Assembly: GCA_013076295.1 (NCBI GenBank)
Contig: RQOL01000374.1
Span: 620,001-684,000, forward strand
Length of the DNA stretch: 64,000 nucleotides
Origin: Sanderia malayensis
Lineage: Eukaryota; Cnidaria; Scyphozoa; Semaeostomeae; Pelagiidae
Direction: 5' to 3'
Below the pieces are notes generated by a model. The model searched no databases, was not told the origin of the DNA, and worked only from the letters and a program-made list of their open reading frames with translations. Made by a program: the position numbers and the translations under genes. Of this stretch, positions 13,252-22,546 are shown piece by piece (the first letter of the stretch is position 1; the number at the start of each line of letters is the position of its first letter).

Positions 13252-14615
13252 TGCTTGCCGTAATTGAACTGATGAATGTTGGAATCTGCCTTAAAGTTTT
13301 CCACAACCGGGCCTAGGCCTGGAGTTACTTTGCGAAGAAGGTGAAATTGGAGACTCTGCTGATGACGATGAAATTGAGGATGATGCTTGTTGCATTTTTA
13401 CTCATATCTTCTATTTCATGAAGTGCCTTTCTCAGTACCGAGCTCACTTTGGTGGCTGTGCTGTCCTCGTGCTTGCCCAACGCCATGGTTACTTGAGAGC
13501 ATGAGGACAAAAGAAAAAAGATGTGGGCTGAGAGGCTGGAGAATGATCCGGTAGTCTGGTACTGAGACTAACACTAAAATGAGATCACTCAAACTGGGGC
13601 TCATGAACTTACTGTGAAAAAACCAGGGACCCTGAATGGAGGGGGAAAACAAGTCTTCTAATCTTCAATGAAGAATGTGAATCTGGAATGCTTTTTTGTC
13701 AGGTTTATCAGGAAGTAGCTTAATTGATACAGCGTGAACACCAAAATCTGAAATCTAACAAATTGTCACATTTCAACTAATTGACCAAAGGTTCCGTTGT
13801 AGAGCTCTGGAGCATCACAATCTCTTGAAAATGCATGATAACCAGCGGGTTACTCGATGGGCATCCAAGATTCATGTTAACACCAATAAAGAAGCCCAGG
13901 GTGCCATTTGAAAGCATATCACAATCACGCGATTTAACGTGTCGCTCGAAAGTCGAAGCCATTTTTGGATTCTGCATCAGGAATTCTTTGTCAAACAACG
14001 TATGCTCCAACCACGATGAATCAGGCCTTGGATAGGACCAGAAGAGTGGACTTCAATTTCTCTCCTTCTGTTACGATGCTGATAAATTATCAGCTTATTT
14101 TGCAATTGTTTATCAGAAGTTACTGCCAAATTGACAGAAGTTATGTTGATGATTTATAACAGAAATAGCCTTTCAAATTTCAGTTGCTGCGAGAGAGTGA
14201 TATTAACATAACTGTTTGCATCCCATTTTCAACGTGATTTGAATCGAAATCAGTACTTTAATATTTCGCCCTTGGGTGAGAGCACTATTTTCGAGAACGA
14301 ACTTGTTAACGTGCTACATGAGATAAAACATCTCAATTGCAAGCAGAAATCTGCTAATTGCAAACAGAAATCTGACAAACTTTGTTTATCATGACAAAGT
14401 TTTTTTAATGAGCGTGGGAATATCAACTTTGACCAACATTGTCATATTTGCAGTGCGAATAGGTACTATATGTACTATATCAATATCTGAAAACAAGAAC
14501 CTGTTACAAAGTTTGGAGCTCACATCCTAATTTACTGTCAAGCTTTGTGTAGAAAAGTCCTTTATGAGGAACAGTTTCTTTCTTATGGAGACCCCAGTTT
14601 TTTGCCCAGTCAGCA
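13252..14615. other. No gene seen before the gap
   Basis: Only short unsupported ORFs (13416-13652, 13777-14010, 13835-14035). The ORF apparently entering the gap from the right (14504-15073) is artificially joined over N bases, so 14504-14615 should not be treated as coding. Confidence 0.5.
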
Positions 14616-14715
14616 NNNNNNNNNNNNNNNNNNNNNNNNNNNNNNNNNNNNNNNNNNNNNNNNNNNNNNNNNNNNNNNNNNNNNNNNNNNNNNNNNNNNN
14701 NNNNNNNNNNNNNNN
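14616..14715. other. Assembly gap (100 N)
   Basis: Exactly 100 N bases, the usual size for a gap of unknown length. The death-fold gene to its right is cut here, and the rest of the left element may lie in the gap. Confidence 0.98.
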
Positions 14716-15073
14716 CTTCGATAAAGTCAGAATAATCTAACATCTGACAGCAACTTCTATTCCAACATTTCACTATGTTGTACGTTATTTTGTGACAATC
14801 ATTCGGTGATCTGTTCACAATTTCTTTCAAAGTAACATCAAATTTGAAATCTGCTTTTTTACACATTTTATTTACTCCAGCGTAAAATTTCTCGTATTCT
14901 GTACCTAATCGTCCTATCCATCTGTACAACTGGTACATCCAAAGATACATCTCTCCATCATATGCAGTTTTTTCAGCTTTATGCCAAAATTGACCTTCAT
15001 AAAATGTGAGATCATCTTCATCACAATATCTATCAATGAATAACAATTCAGGAACATCCATTACAGAAGACAT
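14716..15073 (-). CDS. Tandem death-fold protein, partial
   Basis: The N-terminal 119 residues of a protein whose complete copy is at 45264-46004. It starts MSSVMDVPELLF and contains LWMYQLYRWIG, then NDCHKITYNIVKCW and LDYSDFIE. The spacing of hydrophobic and Trp residues fits a six-helix death-fold domain (death, DED or CARD class). The C-terminus falls in the gap. Differences from the complete copy are few (for example RYCDE for RYGDE), so the copies are recent. Inferred role: binding host death-domain adaptors. The fold call rests on pattern alone. Confidence 0.6.
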
Positions 15074-15122
15074 CTTGATAACTAACTTATTTTTAATTTT
15101 TTGTTCTTATATTCCGTTTTAT

Positions 15123-15140
15123 GTCGCGCATGCGTTATAA
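15123..15140 (-). promoter_or_regulatory. Shared death-fold gene promoter box
   Basis: GTCGCGCATGCGTTATAA on the plus strand; read on the gene's strand it is a TTATAA box followed by an NRF1-like GCATGCGC core, 50 bp before the ATG at 15073. Identical 18-mers lie at 45172-45189 and 46055-46072 at the same distance from their genes. Confidence 0.65.
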
Positions 15141-15237
15141 CATCTTTCTTATTATACAAGCTGGGAGAGATAGGTGGGTACTATAAATTCTACATTTCAC
15201 TTCTTTACTTCATTCACCCCTCATCATATGTAACAAC

Positions 15238-15984
15238 ATGAACCATTTAGATAAAAACGAATTGTGGACTTGGTATCGACGTTTACGTCTTATCATAAAC
15301 CAGATTGGCTCATCATACACGCAATTGTTCTATGCAATTCCATTTCATAATACACCAAAACATATATCTCACATTGAGCTTAAAACTCCTCATGATTGCC
15401 ACAAAATAACTTACAACATTATTAAATTATGGTTTGAGGATTGTCAAAAGAAATTAGATTATTCTGATTTCTTACCAATTTTACAACAAATTGGACGGCG
15501 TGATATTGCAGATACACTCAGAGATTCAATATGTTCTTATCCTGAACATAAACCGTTTCATTATTGGTTTACAATATTTAACTATCTTATAAATGAAATA
15601 CTACCTGATGATCTTCCGTCTTTTTTTCGTCAACTTCACATTTCATCAAGTACAGATTGGCAATTGGATTTTATCAAATTCAAGAACAGACTCAATCATT
15701 CTCCAGCTAAAGATTGTACTTTTGATGTCTTGGATACATGGTTGAGAAGTGCACAATATCAAGCTTGTATTTGTCGAATTCTATACCTGATGAAATCTAT
15801 GTCGCTCAAAACATCAACGAATCAAAATATGTATGAAGACTTTATGCGTTCTAAACAATATTTAGTAACTTGTAAAAATAAATCATGTTTACAGTTAGCT
15901 TTAGGCCCATTTCATATTTCTTTAGCACCCAATAAGAAACCAGAATTCATTGAAAATCCATTTGAACTTTTTCGTATACGTTAA
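15238..15984 (+). CDS. Tandem death-fold domain protein
   Basis: A 248-aa protein of two similar halves. The N-half has WTWYRRLRLIINQIG, HDCHKITYNIIKLW, LDYSDFLPILQQIGRRDIAD; the pattern 'W..., then L..IGR.DIA..L' is how the last helices of a death domain read. The C-half (from about residue 105) repeats the plan: YWFTIFNYLINE..., DVLDTWLRSAQ. No signal peptide or membrane segment. It is divergent from the minus-strand death-fold gene across a 164-bp promoter region, and a nearly identical copy lies at 46170-46916. Viral proteins with tandem death folds (vFLIP type) usually block caspase or NF-kB signalling; that role here is inference. DED or CARD would be alternative assignments. Confidence 0.65.
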   Translation: MNHLDKNELWTWYRRLRLIINQIGSSYTQLFYAIPFHNTPKHISHIELKTPHDCHKITYNIIKLWFEDCQKKLDYSDFLPILQQIGRRDIADTLRDSICSYPEHKPFHYWFTIFNYLINEILPDDLPSFFRQLHISSSTDWQLDFIKFKNRLNHSPAKDCTFDVLDTWLRSAQYQACICRILYLMKSMSLKTSTNQNMYEDFMRSKQYLVTCKNKSCLQLALGPFHISLAPNKKPEFIENPFELFRIR

Positions 15985-16130
15985 TTTTTTCTCTCGATTA
16001 AACAGTTCTACATATAACAATTCCTGATGTTTTTCTGTTGTTATATTCCTTCTAAAATAATTTAAATCGCCTCCAGAAACCCGAGTCAAAATGTTCATTT
16101 TCCAAAGCAACTTCAACCCCCGCCTAATCC

Positions 16131-16272
16131 GCAGCTTAAACATTCAAACTTCCACGCCTAATCCGCAGCTTAAACATTCAAACTTCCGCGCCTTTTCCTT
16201 AAACATTTAAAAAACCGCGCCGCTCTTAAACATTAAAAAAGTCCATATGATCGTTAGCCTCTATATACTACT
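16131..16272. repeat. Terminal inverted repeat, right end of segment E
   Basis: Read inward from AGTAGTATAT, it carries iterations of AATGTTTAAG separated by GC-rich spacers such as GCGGATTAGGCG. It matches the TIRs at 26553-26693 (opposite orientation) and 47064-47204 (same orientation). Polinton termini typically read AG...CT, as here. Confidence 0.8.
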
Positions 16273-16418
16273 TTTATTAAAACAATCTCTTGAAAAGTAT
16301 ATTTTTTCCACGGCAACTTTCAATTTCCCGTTATAATTATGTGTAAATATAACCTCATCATTCTTATTGCATAATTTAATTTGTTGATTTATTGTTTGAA
16401 TCAATCGTCGTTCAAACA

Positions 16419-17708
16419 TTATACTTCACTTGCAATATATAAACAAATAATACTAGTCCCGTCTGGTTTTCTACGATTATGAGAAATAATTATCTTTTCT
16501 GATTCGTCTTGTTGTTCATCTGCTCGATTCGGGCTTATTCCTAACCAAAATGTCTGGAATTCACGTAATTGAACTAATGAAAATGCCAATTGCTTAAATT
16601 CAAATAGTTGATTTTTATACGTTGTTTTATTATTCGCTTTAAATTCAATAAATATATTTGCTAACGAACGAGCTGATATACCAGCTGCATAATTATATGC
16701 AATTAAATCACAATTTAGTGAAAACGGTTCTGCATGTTTTAAGAGTAAATGCGAGGGAGCACTAACTGGGATTCCACGTGTCCGACCTTTATATGCTGGA
16801 GCTGGATATCCTTCATTATACAGATCTATACTATTTTCATTATGTTTCAAATTCGTCCAAAACAAGATATCTAGATAATCTTTTTCGAAATTTATATCAT
16901 CTCCTTTTCGATAATTTCGATTTAATACATAATACGCATATCGCGTATTTGGAGCATGTTGTGCTATATACTTTAGAAAATCATGTGGTGTGTTTCCATA
17001 GATGGAAGCAAATTTGTCGTGATATTCCTGAATCACTTCGGGAAAATAATCTGTTTTCCAATTATCAATTCCTAATATTTCCACTAACATTCTACTCATT
17101 CTACATGTCATGAATTGCTGTTTAGAATTAAATCCCATTCCACTTTCAATATTCATTCCTTTAAACCCAAAATCAAATAGTGCTGTTCCGGGAATTGTCT
17201 GAAGATAAATTATCGATTCTTGTGCCCATACACCTTTTCCATTTTTCCAACTAACAAAATCAAAATTTATGTTTATTGATCTATTTAGAAATGTATTCAT
17301 CGTTTCAAATGACCAATTCGTTCCTTGGTTATTCCATTCTAATGCTTTATCTCTTTCAATGTGAATGCGTGGAAGTTGATTACCGATCCAACCATTTCCA
17401 GTCCCGTCTGTATTAAACACCAGATTATACTTATGCTTATTCCTAAGTATATCCACATCAAAGTTATTCTTAAATACATCACTTGTTGATTGAAATGGCG
17501 GGCTTATTCGCTGCAACCAAATATGGCGAGGGTAATTGACTTGTTCATACCCTGGAAGTATACATTTAATGCAACATATTTTCCAATCCTTTGTTGCATC
17601 TAATGACAATTTTTTATTTAACGATACACGAAATTTAAAATTCTTATCATTAGCTGACGCAGCTGCTGATGAGATTGCAACTATTTTTTGAGGATTACTC
17701 GAACTCAT
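16419..17708 (-). CDS. Putative virion (minor capsid or penton-like) protein
   Basis: 429 aa with no recognisable enzyme motif. The N-terminus FKFRVSLNKKLSLDATKDW followed by a hydrophobic strand and 'CILPGYEQVNYP' resembles the start of beta-rich Polinton proteins that sit next to integrase or capsid genes (a loose family impression). It is rich in aromatic and beta-forming segments and has no transmembrane helix. Its ATG overlaps the integrase stop (TAATG), so the two are probably translated from one transcript block. There is no counterpart in element A. Capsid assignment is inference; structure prediction for a jelly-roll fold would decide. Confidence 0.4.
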   Translation of the reverse strand: MSSSNPQKIVAISSAAASANDKNFKFRVSLNKKLSLDATKDWKICCIKCILPGYEQVNYPRHIWLQRISPPFQSTSDVFKNNFDVDILRNKHKYNLVFNTDGTGNGWIGNQLPRIHIERDKALEWNNQGTNWSFETMNTFLNRSININFDFVSWKNGKGVWAQESIIYLQTIPGTALFDFGFKGMNIESGMGFNSKQQFMTCRMSRMLVEILGIDNWKTDYFPEVIQEYHDKFASIYGNTPHDFLKYIAQHAPNTRYAYYVLNRNYRKGDDINFEKDYLDILFWTNLKHNENSIDLYNEGYPAPAYKGRTRGIPVSAPSHLLLKHAEPFSLNCDLIAYNYAAGISARSLANIFIEFKANNKTTYKNQLFEFKQLAFSLVQLREFQTFWLGISPNRADEQQDESEKIIISHNRRKPDGTSIICLYIASEV

Positions 17709-19024
17709 TATTTCTCGATTTCGTCCCTATCTCGTGCTAATTCTACTTTTTCTTTTCTTTCTTTCTCGTTTATTCGATTTTCTTCTTTTAAACTATCTAA
17801 AAACACATTTTTTGATATAAAATCACTATTTTGTAACATGTTCAATTTATTAACCTTTGAATGGTGAATATCTTTCGTTAACACCCACACTGCCTTCCAA
17901 TATATAGGCGTTGAAACTAATGACCATTGTTTTTCTTTTTTAACTATATCATCTATTTTCACAATTTCTGGAAACGTAACCTCTTGCAGTTGATCTGTAA
18001 AAAATTTACCATCTACCGGTAAACCACCTAAATCCATCAATGAATATGCAAATGGAGTGTATGTCAAATCTACTTTATCGATAATAAATATTTCATCTGT
18101 CCATTGCTTATGAAACCCTCTTTTGAACACTTTTTTCCTTTGAGCTATTCGGACATAGTCCCCTTCTTTATATTTTGATGTTACTCGTTTTCTTTTTAAC
18201 CCGTTTCTTTCCTTTCCCTCTACTTTTAATGGTAATGGTTTACGCGAGTCTGGTATTTTGTCTTCTTGGTATTTCCAATACTTTTGTAAATTATTCCTCA
18301 CTTCCTCGTAATTATTTACATTTACTTCATTAGGTGCCATCCCAATTATTCTATGATATGAATTATTCAAACTTTCTACAATTTCATCCAACACACCTAA
18401 ATAATTTTTTGAATTATTTGCTTGCATATATCGTACTAATTTCAACTTTAATGTTCTGTTATATCTTTCTACTATAGCACATTTCGGATCATCATTCGCA
18501 AATATTAATTTCACATTATTCTTTTTCATTAATGCTTTAAAGGAGGTGTTAATAAATTCAGAACCTCTGTCGGCTCTTATCATTTTCGGTCTCCTTTCTG
18601 TCGCATCAAATATACTTTGCATAGCTAATACACTAGACGGGCCTGACTTATTAACCATTGATCTCACCCATGCGTGTTTATCAAATTGATCTACACAACA
18701 AAATAAATATTTGATTCCTTTATTAAAGTCCGGATGAAATATAACATCACTTTGAACATCCATTAAATCTATTTCCCAACAATAATCCTGTCGGCCTGAC
18801 TTTATAGGTGGATGAACAAATTTCTTCTTAATTGGCTTGTAATCCCCGTGTGTAATATTTGACTTTGACCATTCTATTACTTGAGCTTTTGTTAATTTCG
18901 GTATTTCCTTCTTTGCATACATATAAAATTTATTCAAACCAGAATATGATCCAGGAAAACTCGGTGTGTTATAGAATTCAGATAATTTTTCATTCAATAT
19001 TCTCTGATCATTAATTTTATTCAT
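17708..19024 (-). CDS. Retroviral-type DDE integrase of Polinton class
   Basis: Catalyses insertion of element DNA. Counting from the upstream in-frame codon at 19072 (454 aa), the rve core shows WEIDLMD (D102), CVDQFDKHAWV, RADRGSEF (D168) and AIVERYNRTLK (E202), giving a D-D-33-E triad. The C-terminal KEGDYVRIAQRK..WTDEIFIIDKV region is the SH3/chromo-like DNA-binding module usual in Polinton integrases. I place the start at MNKINDQ (19024), giving 438 aa, because it overlaps the stop of the upstream ORF; the longer version begins at 19072. The N-terminal zinc-binding HHCC motif is not seen. The ORF is intact, so it may be active. Confidence 0.9.
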   Translation of the reverse strand: MNKINDQRILNEKLSEFYNTPSFPGSYSGLNKFYMYAKKEIPKLTKAQVIEWSKSNITHGDYKPIKKKFVHPPIKSGRQDYCWEIDLMDVQSDVIFHPDFNKGIKYLFCCVDQFDKHAWVRSMVNKSGPSSVLAMQSIFDATERRPKMIRADRGSEFINTSFKALMKKNNVKLIFANDDPKCAIVERYNRTLKLKLVRYMQANNSKNYLGVLDEIVESLNNSYHRIIGMAPNEVNVNNYEEVRNNLQKYWKYQEDKIPDSRKPLPLKVEGKERNGLKRKRVTSKYKEGDYVRIAQRKKVFKRGFHKQWTDEIFIIDKVDLTYTPFAYSLMDLGGLPVDGKFFTDQLQEVTFPEIVKIDDIVKKEKQWSLVSTPIYWKAVWVLTKDIHHSKVNKLNMLQNSDFISKNVFLDSLKEENRINEKERKEKVELARDRDEIEK

Positions 19025-19259
19025 TTTTATCTTCTGATTTTTTATACTCATTAAATAACTGTTCAATATCACTGATCATTTTCTCTTGTGCTTTCTTAAA
19101 TCGTCTTAATCCTCCTTTCTTTTCGGCTTTTAACATTAATTTGAGAGCTTTTTTTCCAAAACATTCACTTTTTTCGTCAGCACTCTCTTCTGGTTCTTCT
19201 TCTTCTGATTCACTTTCACTGCTTGTGCCTGTTTCATCTTCACTACTACTTTCCACCAC
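19017..19259 (-). pseudogene. Acidic C-terminal piece of the split coiled-coil protein
   Basis: 80 codons beginning at a GTG, with a Ser/Glu-rich stretch (SSSEDETGTSSESESEEEE) and then a basic segment. It lies in the -1 frame relative to the end of the 352-aa ORF. Reading back into that ORF the -1 frame gives KKRRRVVESSSEDE, a natural-looking basic-acidic join, so it is probably the true C-terminus after a one-base indel in a run of six A. Confidence 0.45.
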
Positions 19260-20194
19260 TCGTCTCCTCTTTTTTCTTGTGGCTTTCTATATGTTTTATT
19301 CAACTCTCTGGCAACTCTCTGTGCAATACTCTTTTCATCAATCAACACTTTCGGTTCCCTTTCCATTAATCTCGGTCTTTTTGCTGCTGACATTCTAGAC
19401 ATTCGATTACTTTCTCTATCTTTTAGACGACTTGGTTCATCATCATCGTCATCTTCAAAACCTGAATCATTCGCATATGCTGATGCTGCTAGATATCTAT
19501 CTCTCGATAATAATTTTTTCAATGAATGTTCTACTTGTCGATCTACCATTTTGGAAATATTACTATACCCTCGACCCTGCAAATCTTTATCTAACTGTCT
19601 TTTTAACCGTCCTTGACGTCTTGTACGTGTGGCAACAGGTGAATAATATGGTCCTTCTGTTTCACTATCCGAATCACTTTCTCCCCTTTGTTTAGAAGCA
19701 CGATTAATCTTCTCTCTTATTTCCTTACTTAATCTCGATCTCCTCTCTGATCGCGTTTTCAGAAGTGAAGCTGGAGTTATAGACTCTTCCTTTACTGTTT
19801 TAGGACCAACTAATCCTGACGGTCCCGCTACTGCCTTTTCTATATTTTCTTGTTTTATCTGTTTTTTGCTTTCTACTGCAATTCTTCTTTGCAGTTCATG
19901 AGGTAATATATTTATATTCAATCCTTCTGATACTAATTTTTTTGCAATTGAAATTAAACCGACTGGAATATTCATAAATTTATGCGGGTTATTTATATAT
20001 TCAATAAATTTCTCTGTTTTACCCACACCAGGAATAAACTCATCTCCTATATGCAGTGTATCCTCCTCTTTATCAAATTTTATATCTTTACTATTTCTCA
20101 ATGCTTTCACAAATTGTAATGTTCCAGGTTTTAAATTACTTACTGCATTTAAATTTACATCTGTTACATCTTCGCCATTCAAAATTTGCTTCAA
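19136..20194 (-). CDS. Coiled-coil structural-type protein, middle part
   Basis: 352 aa, similar along its length to residues about 165-440 of the single 440-aa ORF at 41463-42785: shared KQILNG.D..DVN, TALRNSK-like, DEFIP, INILPHELQRR, AGPSGL, RRQ.RLK.QLDKDLQG and SAA+RPR blocks. Charged, with Arg/Lys and Asp/Glu tracts and no enzyme motif. It continues the 167-aa ORF upstream in the -1 frame; the junction holds A_AAA_AAG (see findings). Position among virion genes suggests a capsid or scaffold protein; that is inference. Confidence 0.6.
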   Translation of the reverse strand: MKQILNGEDVTDVNLNAVSNLKPGTLQFVKALRNSKDIKFDKEEDTLHIGDEFIPGVGKTEKFIEYINNPHKFMNIPVGLISIAKKLVSEGLNINILPHELQRRIAVESKKQIKQENIEKAVAGPSGLVGPKTVKEESITPASLLKTRSERRSRLSKEIREKINRASKQRGESDSDSETEGPYYSPVATRTRRQGRLKRQLDKDLQGRGYSNISKMVDRQVEHSLKKLLSRDRYLAASAYANDSGFEDDDDDEPSRLKDRESNRMSRMSAAKRPRLMEREPKVLIDEKSIAQRVARELNKTYRKPQEKRGDEWWKVVVKMKQAQAVKVNQKKKNQKRVLTKKVNVLEKKLSN

Positions 20195-20694
20195 ATGCTG
20201 TTCTTTTTTTCTTTAAATACCGTTCTTAATACATTAACTTGTTGAATAAGCTTTTTAATTTTTTCTGCCTTTTCCACTGATGTTATTTTCTTACTATTAC
20301 TTATTTCTTTTATTCGCTGATTTAATTCATCAATTCTTTGATTTTGCACATTCGCTTCTATCTTTTCATTCTTCTGTCTTCCTGCGCTTTGAGTTTCTAA
20401 TCCTGATTCGATATATACTGATTTCAACACTTCTTCTAATTGTATCGCTTTATTTAACAAAGCTACTCTTTCAACTGGATTTTCAGTTGTTAACGCTTTT
20501 TCTCGTAATTCTTTAATTTTTTGTTCATAATTATTCGGAACATCTAACGCTTTAATTTCCTGTAATCTTTTATAATCCCGTAATGGAATCAATACATGTT
20601 TATTATTATTCACCGACTCTGATCCTTTTTCTTGATTTTCTACTTCATTCTCTTTATGATGAGCCAGCAACGGTTTATTCTCTTTACTTTCCAT
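20191..20694 (-). CDS. Coiled-coil structural-type protein, N-terminal part
   Basis: 167 aa matching residues 1-165 of the 440-aa protein at 41463-42785 (shared NKHVL, L.DY.RLQ.IKA.DVPN.YEQKIKEL, ESG). Long amphipathic helices rich in Lys, Glu and Gln predict coiled coil. It ends four codons after a run of seven A, where its homologue reads on without a break, so this is either a one-base deletion or a programmed -1 frameshift. Confidence 0.6.
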   Translation of the reverse strand: MESKENKPLLAHHKENEVENQEKGSESVNNNKHVLIPLRDYKRLQEIKALDVPNNYEQKIKELREKALTTENPVERVALLNKAIQLEEVLKSVYIESGLETQSAGRQKNEKIEANVQNQRIDELNQRIKEISNSKKITSVEKAEKIKKLIQQVNVLRTVFKEKKNSI

Positions 20695-20976
20695 TTATGT
20701 TACAATTATTCCGCCAATCACTAATCTACCTGGAATAGTAGCTGGTATCACTACCAACTTATTTCTACTCTTCTTTTTATACCTTAAAATCACCTTTAAA
20801 TAATTTTTCATAAATTTTTTTCGTAACTCCTCTTTAGTCACATTGCTCTTTAGATCAAGTCGTCTTATCGCAAAGTCTTGTCTATTCATTGAATACCTAT
20901 CTCTCAATAACATATCATAGGTACCTTGATTAGAAAGAAACATAGATTTCTTCGCGCCTGTCTTAAATTTCGCCAT
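20695..20976 (-). CDS. Small basic protein, conserved between elements
   Basis: 93 aa, Lys/Arg-rich with a hydrophobic C-terminal stretch (LVVIPATIPGRLVIGGIIV). The equivalent in element A (42786-43055, 89 aa) has the same plan, including YD.+..YS.N and a final +ALVIAGI-type tail, and lies directly next to the coiled-coil gene in both. Candidate DNA-binding or membrane-active virion protein; function unknown. Confidence 0.6.
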   Translation of the reverse strand: MAKFKTGAKKSMFLSNQGTYDMLLRDRYSMNRQDFAIRRLDLKSNVTKEELRKKFMKNYLKVILRYKKKSRNKLVVIPATIPGRLVIGGIIVT

Positions 20977-21066
20977 TCTGACTTTTTACCAATATACTTT
21001 GTTTTTACTACTTTTAAATGATATATTCATCATTAATTACAAAAACATACATTCACTACTCTTATT

Positions 21067-21573
21067 TTATTCATGTTCATTTTCTTCGTTCATTTCTAGT
21101 ACATTCACTAGTCTTATTTTATTCATGTTCATTTCCTCTCTTTCATCCAGTTCTTTTCGTTTAACTTTTTTCTCACGTTTTAAATTCGTTGCTAACGACA
21201 TTCGTTTTCTACCTGCGATTGGTAGAAATACTGGAATCCATTCTTCATCTAAATCTGATTTAACCCCATGACTTTCAAAAATTAATTTTGACATTTTCTC
21301 CAATTTTCCACATGCAAACTCTTTTCCATATTGCATCCATTCCAATTCCTTTTTTCCCACATCACCTTCAGTTTTCACATGTACTCTTGATTTTATCAGA
21401 ACTTCATACATACCTACTTTCGCTCCAACAAATAAATTCTGTTTTACAATATCAGCTTCTGGTAGATTTTTCAAATATTCATATAACTTCAAAACTGCTT
21501 CATTACACGCAGCCGAACAAATAAAATCATATATATATTCTGCACCCATCTTTGAATCAATATTATCACACAA
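21067..21573 (-). CDS. Conserved element protein, unknown function
   Basis: 168 aa. Same position as the 184-aa protein at 43148-43702 and similar in sequence: Y.YDF near the N-terminus, a G..KLE..+.L.ES-type segment, then EEW.P...P..RKR and a charged tail. No motif recognised. Possibly virion-associated, as it sits in the block shared by both elements. Confidence 0.6.
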   Translation of the reverse strand: MCDNIDSKMGAEYIYDFICSAACNEAVLKLYEYLKNLPEADIVKQNLFVGAKVGMYEVLIKSRVHVKTEGDVGKKELEWMQYGKEFACGKLEKMSKLIFESHGVKSDLDEEWIPVFLPIAGRKRMSLATNLKREKKVKRKELDEREEMNMNKIRLVNVLEMNEENEHE

Positions 21574-21616
21574 TGACTCTACACCTTTTCTTCCCTACTT
21601 AAATACACTTTTTATT

Positions 21617-22060
21617 TTATAACTTTAATAAAAAATCTATCATTTTTCCAACAGCTTCGATTACACTCCAACCTCCTTCATCAAATTTATTCATAAAGAA
21701 TTCCCAATCTTGGTCTTCTTTACGCATATAATCCGCCAAGCAATCTCTAACCATATCTCTCTCATCCCATCTCTCTAATATTTCAAAACACAACGCAAAT
21801 ACTGCAATAACCCTTCCCCAATTTCTCTTGCCATCTACATTAATTTCATTTATTATCGCATTTATCGATATCTTATCTATCATTTTTAACGATTCTAACC
21901 TATTATACATTGATCTTACTAATTGTCCATGTCTTTCGTACATCTCATCCACCAATCTCAAAACAACTTTTGTTTTCTTGCCCACTTTTTCTCTTTTCAT
22001 GTCATGTCTTTTACATAAAATAAACTCATCTATTACCATTAACGATTCTGTAGACAACAT
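21617..22060 (-). CDS. Bcl-2-like apoptosis regulator
   Basis: 147 aa. Residues 73-92 read INVDGKRNWGRVIAVFALC (BH1; NWGR at 80-83), and 119-133 read WEFFMNKFDEGGWSV (BH2-like, with GGW at 129-131). An upstream LRLVDEM segment (residues 34-40) resembles BH3. Length and motif order fit a Bcl-2 fold. There is no C-terminal transmembrane helix, so it would be soluble. Viral Bcl-2 proteins bind pro-apoptotic BH3 proteins at mitochondria and delay cell death. It belongs to the shared minus-strand block; the element A equivalent (43790-44215) carries stops. The anti-apoptotic direction is inference from family practice. Confidence 0.85.
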   Translation of the reverse strand: MLSTESLMVIDEFILCKRHDMKREKVGKKTKVVLRLVDEMYERHGQLVRSMYNRLESLKMIDKISINAIINEINVDGKRNWGRVIAVFALCFEILERWDERDMVRDCLADYMRKEDQDWEFFMNKFDEGGWSVIEAVGKMIDFLLKL

Positions 22061-22321
22061 CTAGCTGCTTGCATTAATTTCTCTCACTTCGTCTACAAAT
22101 TTCTCCGCCAACCCGTGCAATTCTTGCGCTGATTCTTCCACTTCCAAAATTTCAATTCGTGCACTATTCTGTCGCACTATCTCTGCACATTCACCATCAA
22201 GTCTATTCAATTCCTCTATCAATTGTCCATTTCGAATCTGAATCTTTATCAATTCATTATTCAATCTTTGCAACTCTACCACTCGCTTTAAACTTCTATT
22301 ATTCATCTCTTGTCCTTCCAT
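22061..22321 (-). CDS. Small coiled-coil protein
   Basis: 86 aa, one long predicted helix with heptad-like Leu/Ile spacing (LKRVVELQRLNNELIKI) and acidic C-terminus. Its stop abuts the Bcl-2-like start. It takes the position that death-fold genes occupy in element A. Function unknown. Confidence 0.5.
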   Translation of the reverse strand: MEGQEMNNRSLKRVVELQRLNNELIKIQIRNGQLIEELNRLDGECAEIVRQNSARIEILEVEESAQELHGLAEKFVDEVREINASS

Positions 22322-22546
22322 TTTACTTTTATTCTATCTTACGTCTCATTATATCATCCAAAACACTTCATTTATTTTATTTTTACTCAATTCCGCTCAC
22401 ATTTTCAATCCGCAATCCTTTTATTCATCTTTTTCTTCTACATCACACGCATTTACTTCTTTCAATTGCTTATCAAAATATTTCCTCGTTTCTACTACCA
22501 TCATCATCTCATACTTGTGCTCTTTTAAATACTGAACTTCTGCAAT

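Larger units (their letters stand above)
14716..16272. mobile_element. Segment E: right end of a Polinton-like element
   Basis: Collinear with 45648-47204, the right end of element A: both are 1557 bp and nearly identical. It holds the 5' part of a minus-strand death-fold gene, the shared divergent promoter, a plus-strand death-fold gene and the terminal repeat ending in TACTACT at 16272. The left side is lost in the gap. Confidence 0.8.
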
